Shown here: piece after piece, positions 55,092 through 64,000 of the stretch
Numbering within the stretch: the first letter of the stretch is position 1
Layout: every line of letters begins with the position of its first letter
Assembly: GCA_963921935.1 (NCBI GenBank)
Contig: OY998185.1
Coordinates: 2,830,001 to 2,894,000 of the forward strand
Origin: Galeruca laticollis
Lineage: Eukaryota; Arthropoda; Insecta; Coleoptera; Chrysomelidae
Length of the DNA stretch: 64,000 nt
Direction: 5' to 3'
Notes under the pieces: generated by a model
Database searches by the model: none
What the model saw: only the letters and a program-made list of their open reading frames with translations
Told to the model about the DNA's origin: nothing
Translations under genes and position numbers: made by a program

Positions 55092-57500
55092 TATAGTAAA
55101 AACCAAATAAAGTTGCGTTTACGTCATCATTGTGAACATTTGTAGCGTTGTCAGAGTGTTCACGAAATATGGAAATTAACAGAAAATAACTGAAGTCAAC
55201 AAAAAACGTAAATGTAGAAAATTTCACAATATTATAAATGAAAACTACAAAATTATCGATAGTTTGATAGTTTTCGTTTAATATAGTGTGGAGTTTTTTC
55301 ATTTACGTTTTTTGTTAATTAAATTTATGAATAGATTTCACAAAGTAAGGAATTATAGAATAAAAGTGGTAAGGTTATTACTGACTTACCAAATCTTTTA
55401 ATAAATAAATATAATAAAAATACAAGCAATAAAATAAAATATGTTTAATAATGAATGTATTATCAAAGACAAAAACTAACATTGAACAAATCAACATATT
55501 GTGAAATGAAACTAGGCAGATTCAACTTCTTGTTCATTTTCTTCATCTGATTCAACATCAGTGTCACTCTCTTCACTATTAAAATTTATAACTATCAGAC
55601 TAATTTCTGGACGATCAAATATTCTTTCCCTCTTATACCATTTAAATATCTCTCTTTCAGTATGTTATATAGAATTTTTCCACATATCAGGAGTTATCAT
55701 GTGCAGTGCCTCGTGCCACATGTTCAGGCAGTTATTCGCACTGTTACCATTCTTATCAGTACGCCTATTGTAGTAATTTTTTGCTGTGCCCCAAATTAAT
55801 TCGATAGAGTTGAATATGCAATGGTAAGGAGGAAGACGTAAAACTTTGTGTCCATACTATTCTGCCATATTGTCCACTATATACTTGATTGGTGGCTTAT
55901 TTCTAAAAAAAAAAATGTTTAAAATAAATGGCAATAAGTATGAATATATCTGTATATTTACTGAGAAACGATTTGCAATAGTTCTGTTTTGAACATCATG
56001 TGAGAATAGGGAATGTTTTTTTCTGTCAACCATTCCTGAATAGCACATTTTGACCATCCTGTATTTGGAGTTTTATGCAATAACATGCTGTGATAAGGTG
56101 CATTATTAAGTATAATTAGAGAAGGATTCTCTAAATTTTGCAGCAACTGATATTCAAACCATTTCAAGAAATTTGCCTGGTTCATTTCCCCATGATAATC
56201 ATTAAGTTGGGTTTTTGAACAAAATATTGCTTCAGCACCTTCAATATATCCGTTTTCATTTCCAGCATGGAGTATAATATATCTGTAATAATATTATTTA
56301 AATAATGTTTAAGTAACCACTTATGTTTTGCAGTACAACAAACCTTTTGCCATCCGTTTTAGTGGTTTTAACACTCTTGATATTTTCATTTTGCCATGAA
56401 TGACCTATGATGCTATTTTGAAATATCCAGGTTTCATCGATGAACACATATTGGTATATACCTTCGTCCTTTGCTTCTTTATAATATCTTAAGAATTCTA
56501 CTCTTTTCAAAACAACATTAGGTAATTCCATAAGTCCTCGTCGTGGATTATCCTTCATCCACTTAAACCCAAGTTCTTTGAGCAATCTATTTAAAGAAGT
56601 GGTACTACCATTAAATAATTCTTTTTCTCTTAGTTGGGACCACAATGATTGAATCGTTATGTGCTGTTCTAATAGCATACAGAAATAAAAATATGTTAAA
56701 TATACAATTGTCGTAATTATACTTACTTCTCTGGTATATGTTGTAAATGGTATCACGAATAGGGCTTGTATTTAAAGTTTCGGTATTTGTTACTCGTTTA
56801 TGAGCGCAACGTTTTTTCTTTGGTGACTCAAACTCTTCACCTTTTTTCTTTGTTTGACAAATTTTGCTTACTGTTCTTATACTGATTTTTAAAGCAGCAG
56901 CTACACGCTAAAATAATAGAAATTTTCGTAAAGTAAGGATATTTTATTCACGTATTACCTACCTCTTGTACAGCATTTAAGGGCAATAAAGGACCATTAT
57001 TATTCCTTTCTTGTTCAAAATAATTTAATAATGAAGCCACAAGTTCTTTGCATCGGCTATTCAGCTGTTTGGGCATTTTAACAATCACAGAAGAAAATGC
57101 TTTGTTGTTTTGAAAACAAAAACAGTTTTGATTATAAATATTTCTCACAAGAAAATTTTATAAAGCACGTAACTATAACCTCAGAAATCGATGACAATAC
57201 ACGAGTAGAAAAGTCACAAACAACGCGGCAACATGACATTATTTCTGGCAGTGACTATTTTACCGTCAATAATTGGAGGCTTCTTTATGAAAATTTTAAC
57301 ACAAATGTTTATATCGAGGGACGTCTAAACCCAATAAAGCTATATTGCTTATACATTATTTTGGTACAAAAGTTTTTTTATTGATTGGGTTATCTTTAGA
57401 ACCGATTAACAAATTTAAGTATATGCACTTTTCGATAGAAATGTAGCCACACATGCGGTAGAAATACGCCCTTGGTGACGTAAACGCTACTTTACTATAT
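55092..57500 (-). mobile_element. DDE transposon with intron-containing transposase
   Basis: Outer ends share TATAGTAAA and, a few bases inward, GCGTTTACGTCA in inverted orientation. On the left these are at 55092-55100 and about 55114-55126; on the right at about 57478-57500. The left end has a ~9-bp insertion between the two blocks. The TA at each tip fits an IS630-Tc1-mariner target duplication. The single gene inside reads leftwards with four introns. The element's near-intact state suggests fairly recent activity. Confidence 0.65.
55512..57076 (-). pseudogene. Five-exon DDE_3-type transposase with two nonsense codons
   Basis: Exons at 57076-56963, 56907-56727, 56668-56344, 56282-55962 and 55902-55512. 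All introns are short (~53-80 bp), have GT donors and AG acceptors, and preserve frame, giving 443 codons plus stop. The N-terminus (MPKQLNSRCKELVASLLNYF) leads to a helix-turn-helix LKISIRTVSKICQ. Catalytic positions are D176 in VFIDETW, position 266 in IILNNAPYHS, and E348 in SIELIW. Related insect proteins have Asp at 266; here it is Asn (AAT at 56107-56105). TAG at 55859-55857 and TAA at 55667-55665 interrupt exon 5. The C-terminus is acidic. It is either a recently killed transposase or, less likely, a gene with readthrough. Confidence 0.72.
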
Positions 57501-57680
57501 GATCACAATCATTTAGAGGAATTTACAATATTAAAATGGTCCAAAAAATACTTTATATAAACACATAAATATCGTGGAATAAAAATAAGGATTTTATTTT
57601 ACAGACGTTTATTACGAACTTAACATCAAGCTAAAAAGCAGACTGTATCCCATCCGTATTATTCTTCTAGCCAAACTTTA

Positions 57681-59450
57681 TTATCTTCCGTCCTTATAGA
57701 AAAACATCGACTCAATCCATTTTTGTGGGGTAAGATTAATATTCCATGGCCGTGAAGTATTGTAACTATCGCCAGATGTTTTATGACAAGATCGTACAGA
57801 GTGACTACATTTATTTAAACTATTTAAGCCTTGGTAAATTGATTTAGACGGGATTAGTACATCGTCAATATGAGGCGTCGCATCCTGGCTCAAGATTTTG
57901 CCCATAGCCATCTGAAATACTGCATGAGCATTTACTAAACCAAATAGCATCCTAAAATATTCGTAATGACCATCAGGTGTGACAAAAATCGTATTTACAA
58001 TAGAATCGTCATCGATTGGAATCATATGGTAACCGGAGGCCAGATCCAGCGTGGTAAAGAACTTGTTACCTTGAGGAGATCGTCAATGCGTGGCAGAGGA
58101 TATTTGTCCTTAATGGTATTATGGTTGATGGCTCTGTAATCCACACACAATTTTTCTTTTTGACTAACAATATGGGGCTGGCATATGGTGAATTAGATTC
58201 CTGGGTTATTACATTATCCAATAATTCGTGAACTGTGCTGGGTACTGTTTCTTGATTTATGAATGCCATGCGATAGGGTCTATAGGTCACAGGTCCACTG
58301 TCCAACATTTTTATCGACATTTTCGTAACGTTCGCTTTACCAACTTCTCTTAAAGAAGTAGCAAAACAGTCCCTGTACTCGTTAAGCACTCTTAGTAAAC
58401 TGGACAGTTTTGTTCAGTGTTAAGTTCTGTGTCGATTTTTCCTTCAAGGTTTTGTATCGTAAATACTTTTTTCTCCGATTGGCAGCAAATATTAATTTTG
58501 CTGACACATATCAATCAGCAAAGTATTACTTTTCCTGCCTAGGCAGCAAAGTGGTTACTTTGCTGCCTAGGCAGCAAAGTGATTATACTCAATTGAGACT
58601 TCTCCGGCAACAAATTCAACTCTATATTTTTTGCCACCTCCCTTATTTCTGGAGGAGTAAGTACTTCCAGGTCGCTATCACTGTCCATTATATAATAATT
58701 TAAATATACCGATATTTTTTCGCACAACTGTCAGAAATTTCATGAATTGTCAAACTATAATTATTATGGACATTTCCATAGCAACCAACCATTCCAACAA
58801 CTGCGATTTCTATCAAATTTTATTTTAATTGAACACTACAGGAAAAATAAAGAGATTGTGGGAATTGTAATAATTTGCAAATACAATATCCTTTTATATC
58901 ATTATGAACAATCTGAGAAAAAATTATATGTTCAACTCGGCAGCAAAGTAGATTGACTGCCTTAGCTGAAATCCTAGCCTCGCTACGCTCGGCTATGAAT
59001 TCAGCCTCGGCAGTCAATCTACTACTTTGCTGCCTAGTTAAACAAATAACTATTGTTTCGATTTAAATTTAAAATACGCGGTGGAATAACATGAAAACTA
59101 TCATTCCACTGTCTTTGTTGTACATCTATAAAAATATCATCAAGACAATCATAACAATAAATCGCTATATGGCCCATATGCTTAGCTGGGATTGTTCTTG
59201 TCTCACTGGCAGTTAATGTTACTATTTTATTATCTAATAATCTGTCAATACCATCAATAGGTAGATCATTTTGGTTAAACAAGCGAATTTGATTTCCCCT
59301 AACAATAGCGGTAACATTACCATTATTTACAAAAGGTTGACCTATGATAACCGGATACCTTTTCATCGGGCACAACTAAAGCCACAGCCGCGGGGGCCAT
59401 GTCGACTTGAAGTTTAATAAAAGTTTTTGCATTTGCAATTAGGGACGTTT
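57681..59450 (-). pseudogene. gypsy protease-RT fragment, interrupted
   Basis: Minus strand. 59034-59375 holds the protease C-terminal and linker region (YPVIIGQPFVNNGNVTAIVR, PAKHMGHIAIYCYD). After the inserted element, 58435-58500 continues INICCQSEKKVFTIQNLEGK. 58066-58389 gives LNEYRDCFATSLREVGKANV, TYRPYRMAFINQETV and SPYASPILLVKKK. 57681-58050 gives TTLDLASGYHMIPI (motif A Asp), FRMLFGLVNAHAVFQMAM and HIDDVLIPS, where the usual Tyr of Y-x-D-D is His. Frameshifts near 58060 and after 57850. RNase H and integrase are absent. Confidence 0.7.
58535..59040 (-). mobile_element. Crypton-derived miniature element with GGCAGCAAAGT palindromes
   Basis: About 505 bp inserted in gypsy pol. The right part (58934-59036) is a hairpin: cggcagcaaagtagattgac mirrored by gcagtcaatctactactttg, around a loop holding cctcgctacgctcgg. 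The left part (58542-58580) has three alternating copies of GGCAGCAAAGT. Between them is a promoter-like AT-rich region with gttgctatgga, also found in the 5' UTR of the first Crypton. Then a short ORF start follows on the minus strand (58689 to about 58585): MDSDSDLEVLTPPEIREVAK and NIELNLLPEKS. It resembles the N-terminus of DUF3504-type recombinase proteins. The rest of the gene is deleted. Confidence 0.55.
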
Positions 59451-59520
59451 TTAGTACTTTTAATTTAAATTCAAATGGTCACATCCTATTCAGAATTAGG
59501 AAAAATATTGTGTGAAACAC

Positions 59521-59583
59521 GTTGGGAAACACTATTTTCATAACTCGCGTCCGCTTTTTACGAAAAATAGTGCTTTTCCCAAC
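59521..59583. repeat. Long hairpin gttgggaaa...cccaac
   Basis: gttgggaaacactattttc pairs with gaaaaatagtgcttttcccaac with two small bulges around a ~22-base loop actcgcgtccgctt. Its architecture parallels the Crypton palindromes at 4961 and 58934. Confidence 0.85.
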
Positions 59584-60910
59584 TGGTTGCACAAATACCT
59601 ATTTTAACATTAATTTAATAATTATTAGTGGATTTTCATTGAAAGTATTTTATGATGAAATGAAATATATATTTTCAATGTGCTTTTTGAATCTTTATGC
59701 GGTCGTAGTAAAAATAATGTTGCTAATTCATGCGCAAAGTGTCTTTCCCGTCCTTGATTGCTTGCCCGAACTCCGCTTATAACTATTTCATCAACAGTTG
59801 TGAAATATTTTACTTTTTATAACTAGTTACGAAAAATAAAACGTTTCAAAACGTCAATGAGTTTTAAGTGTCACTTTATATGTCAAAATTTAAAAAATAT
59901 ATATATATATATATATATATTTAATTAAAACTTATTCGAACATCTTTCAAAATAAGAAAAAAAGTTTCATTGATGAAACCTTGTTGAAAAATAAGGTTAG
60001 ATGAAATCATGTAGTTTCAACTCTAGTTGAGAGTGGGAAATGTTTCCTCTATATCTGTATTAACGAGTTTAAGATGATTAGTTTTGAGGATGTATTTCTT
60101 CCACGTTTCCAAACCAAATTCAACGACTCTCTAGGAGTAGTTCATATTTTGTTGCATTACACCTTACACCTTTTGTAGAATAACAAATCAAGAATAATAA
60201 TATTCTTCTTACGTTTGATAACACCTGTTCACATCAAGTTAATGTGATTAAAGGTTCTAGTAAACATAGACTATTTAGTTTGTATTAGTTTTTTTTTATA
60301 TTTTATGATTTGTTTAATAATATATACTATATAATTAAACATATTTTCTTCTAATAATACTTAAAAGTAAGTACATGCCTCATAGGCCATTGCAAATGTC
60401 CTTAGTTGTTTGATTAATAAACTACTCAATTATATTGACTAATTATGTACATATCATTTATCAAATTACTGCAACAGCTCCTGTGATCTGGTTCTCTTCA
60501 ATATTCATATATGGTCCAGCACCTATCGGGCTTCTCCATCATTACGAAGAAGAAGTAGTTGTTCATGCTTATTTGCATACTTTTAAGTTTTGTATCGCAT
60601 TTTGATATTCCAAGATACATACTTTGGTTTGGAAGGTCTGTATAATTTTTGTACTGCTATTTTGGATACATCCCCATAATAGACATTATGACTGATTTGT
60701 AAATCTCCTACAATGGAGGTACACATCTGCTATTTCCGAAAAATACATTTCAGCAATAAAGTAATTCGTAACGAAAATTATTGCATTTTATTCTATCTAC
60801 TTTGAATTATGCGCGAAAAGGCATGTTAATGTTTAACGAAGAACGTCAGTAATACATTTTTCATGTGTCAAAAATATGAAAAGAAAAAAGAAGATATGAC
60901 ATTACAAATA
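59584..60910. other. AT-rich stretch, possible third miniature Crypton at its left
   Basis: 59584-59880, read on the minus strand, contains ttgacgttttgaaacg and a UTR-like stretch before the hairpin at 59521. It might be part of another Crypton-derived element, but no ORF start is seen. (TA)n at 59896-59921. The rest is featureless. Confidence 0.3.
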
Positions 60911-61306
60911 TTATAATAGTGGCATTCGATTTGCAGGCTCGAGCAGCCCACACTGCTCAGGCTGAGTACTCGATAGTGACACGACAAATTTAAATAGAAC
61001 GCTTGCGTGTGCACCATATAACCTCAAAAAATAGTTTCTATCGTCAGTTTTTTTTAAATTTTTGATTTTGGTTTCTTATGCCTATGACATGAATGAAATT
61101 ATTGAAAAAATAAGAATCAATACTGCTATAACACAAATCACAAACGAAGATGTGCATGAAACACTAATAAAATTGTTCAAGGGAAAAGAGGAGAAGAAAG
61201 TTTGTGTGTCTGGGCGCGCCTGTGGGCTTCAAGAGCAAAAGTCAAAAAGAACGCGTACGTTACACTCAAGTTTGCTCGAGCGAGCAAATCGAACGCCACT
61301 ATTATG
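60911..61306. mobile_element. MITE-like element with ~33-bp inverted termini
   Basis: ataatagtggcattcgattt followed by gc-ggctcgagca (60911-60945) is mirrored by tgctcgagcgagcaaatcg and aacgccactattat (61272-61306). The ~400-bp interior has a short ORF (61062-61313) without recognised domain. TAGTGGCGTTCGA-type ends suggest a hAT-like origin, but an 8-bp target duplication was not clear. Confidence 0.6.
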
Positions 61307-62246
61307 TAAATAAACTGATAAGCTAACCTCAAAAATAATTTATGACATAAGTACTTGTGTGAATTAAATTTTACTTAGCGCTAATGATTAATAATAATGT
61401 ACCTACAAGGAAGTTTTCACTTTTCGAAATTCAAACGATCAAAAGTCTTTATCTCATGCAAGAAACTCTCCCAACATCAACAAATAAATTGTGGCCAAAT
61501 TAGAGCTATCTGACTTATATGGAATCAATCGATCGAAATGCGTAATCACAACAAAAGTTCAAGCAACACTCACGGAGGTAATTGATAGGACAGAAGTTTA
61601 CAATATGCTAAAAATGTAGGGAAAATTCGTTCATAGTAATTTGAGGTTTAGACTAGTTTGTTTTATACTTTAACCTATAATATAAAGTAAAAACAAGTAA
61701 AATAACAGTAAGTAGCAAGTAATTTTAGCTAAAAAAATGTATCACTTTAATAGTTATTTTAGAATAAAAATGCAGAAAATAGAGTCAACTCCTGAGGAAA
61801 GCGATACTGCTGAGTCGAAAAAAGGCAAGCAAAATGAAGACAACAAATTAATCTTAATTTGAATATGGATTTATGATAACAATACATTTTGTCAACATAA
61901 ATTTTAAGATAAACTCATTTTCACTTATCACATTTTAGTGTAGGGGAAAAAATAGGGGAATTTAATTTTATGAATAGGTAAAAAGTAGAGGTATGTTTTT
62001 GTGTTTGCGTGGATGGCTCTTATAAAAGGTTACCATCACTGATTTACTGGGACGTGACGACATGTGCTGTTTCGGTCAACTTGGCCGATTGTAGTATTGT
62101 ATACTTCTATTTTCCTGAAACTCTTATTGATCTATATGTTTATATTAAAACTAGGTCATTTTTCAGAATCCTTTCATCACAAATTTTTCTCTAAAGCCAT
62201 TTACTTTTTAATTCCTTAGTACTGCCATCATGCCTATTGTATATCA
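61307..62246. other. Unassigned AT-rich stretch
   Basis: No gene recognised. A short frame near 61770-61860 (MQKIESTPEESDTAESKKGK) has exon-like composition, but no supporting context. Confidence 0.35.
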
Positions 62247-62248
62247 TA

Positions 62249-62558
62249 CAGCGTGTCCACGGATGGGTTATCCTATAGGTGAAAAATGTTTAAACATATT
62301 TGTTTTAGTAAAAAATGTCATTCTTGATAAAACGTTTTGCTTGTTCTGAAACCCCATAAAATGAAATAAAATTGAAGTTTTTCAAAACCCGTCTCATTTT
62401 ATAGCCAGTTTTATGAAAACCGTATGAATTTTTACACTAAGTTCGAAAATAATGTATCAATCTAGTGACGTTTACGATGTACCAAATAGCTGTCAACTTT
62501 TATAAATAATTTTCAAATTGTCATTATTTAAGAAATATTTGACAACAATGCTAACTAT
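62249..62558 (+). repeat. Left terminal inverted repeat
   Basis: Reverse complement of 63652-63940 with scattered differences, including ctataggtgaaaaatgttta and tttttcaaaacccg-type segments. Confidence 0.88.
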
Positions 62559-62633
62559 TCAATCATTATAATCACTATCAAAAATAACAATACAGAATAA
62601 TAATGTAAGAAACGCTAAGTAAACAAAAAACGT

Positions 62634-63676
62634 CTATTCAATATATCCTCCCCCAGCTTCAAAACATCTCTCAATTCTCGTCCTAAATTCTTTGTAAGTA
62701 TTTCGCAGCATTTCTGTGGTAATTTCGTTAACGGCATCAGTGATAGCTCGTTTCAAGTTTTCAATATTATGGTTTAAATTATTTGCGTAACATTTTTGTT
62801 TTAAGTAGCCCCATAAAAAAAATCTAAAATAGTCAAATCGGGGGATCGGGGCGGAAAAAATATTGGACCATAACGTCCCATTCATCGCCCAGGAAAATAT
62901 TCATTCAGCCATCCTCTAATTAACAAAGTCGAATGTGACGAACATCCATCATGTTGAAAGTACATTTTACGCGTTTGCTCCAAGGGAATATTATCTAATT
63001 CAGGTATTGAGAAGTTGTCCAGCAAATACAAATATACTTCCTGATTTAATGTATCTTCCAGAAAATACGGTCCGAATATTCGATCCGGTAAAACCGCACA
63101 CCAAACATTAACTTTTTTAGCAAATTGAATATTACAGTTAATCCTGTAGCTCGGGTTTTCACTAGCCCAATATCGACAATTTTGGGAAGAAACGACTCCG
63201 TTTGTTGTAAACGTTGCTTCATCAGAAAACAAATTATTATTGTGAAAGAATCGGTCATGCATAAGTTTTTCAACAATCATCTTGGAAGGTATGAATAAAT
63301 TTAGGTTTGAATGTATGAATTTTGTTTTGCTAAAATATTTTCTGTAAGTGACTCTTGCAAAAACCAAACCCCACTGCTCTTTTTCGAAGACTCAACTTGG
63401 GATTTTCCCTTACCGAATGCATATTGCACTAGCTGCATCATCCTCCTCAACATACGCCTTTTTCAATTTATTTTTGTCTTGAACAGATCCTGTCTCATCA
63501 AACTTCTTTATTAATTTTTTTAATCCGTACCGCGTAATGGGTACATCTGGATATTTTTCGTGAAATTTTGCAATTACATACTGGTACGAAACTTCCCCAA
63601 TACCATAACACTTTATAAGATATACTCTTTGTTGAATAGTTAACATTGTTGTCAAATATTTCTTAAAGAATGACAA
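62634..63676 (-). pseudogene. Tc1/mariner-like transposase, recently inactivated
   Basis: ATG at 63676. The N-terminal helix-turn-helix region (TIQQRVYLIKCYGIGEVSYQ, YPDVPITRYGLKKLIKKFDE) resembles DUF4817-type transposases. Catalytic positions: Asp in LFSDEATFTTNG, Asp in MYFQHDGCSSHS, Asp in PPRSPDLTILDFFLWGYLK. There are 36 residues between the second and third. VNVWCAVLPDRIFGPYFLED is the conserved core between the first two. Lesions: TAA at about 63412 and TGA at about 63397; a W-to-stop change (cga tga) at about 62882-62884; and a frame slip in the T8 run near 62817-62824. The C-terminus is FRTRIERCFEAGGGYIE. Confidence 0.78.
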
Positions 63677-63940
63677 TTTGAAAATTATTTATAAAAGTTG
63701 ACAGTTACTTGGTAAACGTCACTGACTAGATTAAAACATTATTTTCGAACTTAGTGCAAAAATTCATATGGTTTTCATAAAACTGGCTATAAAATGAGGC
63801 GGGTTTTGAAAAACTAGAATTTTATCGCATATAATAGGGTTTCAGACCAAGCAAAACTTTTGATCAAGAATGACATTTTTCACTAAAACTTATATTTAAA
63901 CATTTTTCACCTATAGGATACCTCATCCGTGGACACGCTG
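63652..63940 (-). repeat. Right terminal inverted repeat
   Basis: Partner of 62249-62558, followed by TA and a short TATATATA run. Confidence 0.88.
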
Positions 63941-64000
63941 TATATATACCTAGTTGAAATTAGGATTTGTTCCCGTAAACTGTGATTAAAGTTTATATCA

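Larger units (their letters stand above)
62249..63940 (-). mobile_element. Complete Tc1/mariner-like element with ~300-bp termini
   Basis: Ends cagcgtgtccacggatg (62249) and catccgtggacacgctg (63940) are flanked by TA at 62247-62248 and 63941-62942+1000 (i.e. 63941-63942). The inverted termini extend inward about 300 bp (to ~62558 and from ~63652). The only gene is a minus-strand transposase inactivated by point lesions. Length 1692 bp. Confidence 0.88.

Overview
This window looks like insect nuclear DNA: AT-rich, eukaryotic, and packed with the element families typical of repeat-rich arthropod genomes. I see Tc1/mariner relatives, pogo, Crypton, Penelope-like elements (PLEs), BEL/Pao, Ty3/gypsy, several non-LTR LINEs, and long (TA)n microsatellites. 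The order or species cannot be fixed from the sequence. I find no convincing single-copy host gene, tRNA, rRNA, CRISPR array or prokaryotic feature. Nearly every coding remnant belongs to a transposable element, and almost all are broken by stops, frameshifts or truncation.

Layout. 1-2356: Tc1/mariner-like element with ~410-bp inverted termini and a decayed transposase. 4916-6355: Crypton tyrosine-recombinase element; an internally deleted relative lies at 26711-27142 and an N-terminal fragment of another Crypton at 27367-27514. 6471-10470: a 4-kb structure of two ~1.6-kb inverted arms around a ~0.73-kb spacer. 11235-14361: pogo/Tigger-type element with 26-bp termini. 14993-18190: LINE tail, then a PLE on the minus strand interrupted by a small THAP-encoding element (16528-17851). 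18969-21752: gypsy element whose pol is fused across a large internal deletion. 22300-24153: PLE-like leader with an intron, a 122-bp inverted repeat and a transposase tail. 26085-30960: LINE, Crypton, LINE, gypsy-integrase and PLE fragments. 31182-31770: mariner 5' half.

32280-39736: BEL/Pao element (5' LTR, gag, pol, truncated in integrase) between two PLE 3' ends in inverted orientation. 41886-42812: the best PLE C-terminal ORF with a GIY-YIG domain. 43435-46500: RTE-like LINE on the minus strand. 47200-50575: CR1/L2-type LINE with SGNH, endonuclease and RT regions. 50850-54781: Tc1, mariner and mariner-like remnants. 55092-57500: a DDE transposon whose five-exon transposase is nearly intact but carries two nonsense codons and an Asp-to-Asn change. 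57681-59450: gypsy pol interrupted by a palindrome-rich Crypton-derived element (58535-59040). 60911-61306: MITE. 62249-63940: complete Tc1/mariner-like element with long termini, inactivated by point lesions.

The most interesting material: (i) several Crypton-derived deletion elements that keep only the start of the recombinase ORF and are bounded by strong palindromes; (ii) the 4-kb inverted repeat; (iii) a recurrent hammerhead-core-like hairpin at PLE-type ends; (iv) an intron-containing DDE transposase; (v) a THAP element with two convergent ORFs. Clade assignments rest on motifs read by eye; no database search was run.
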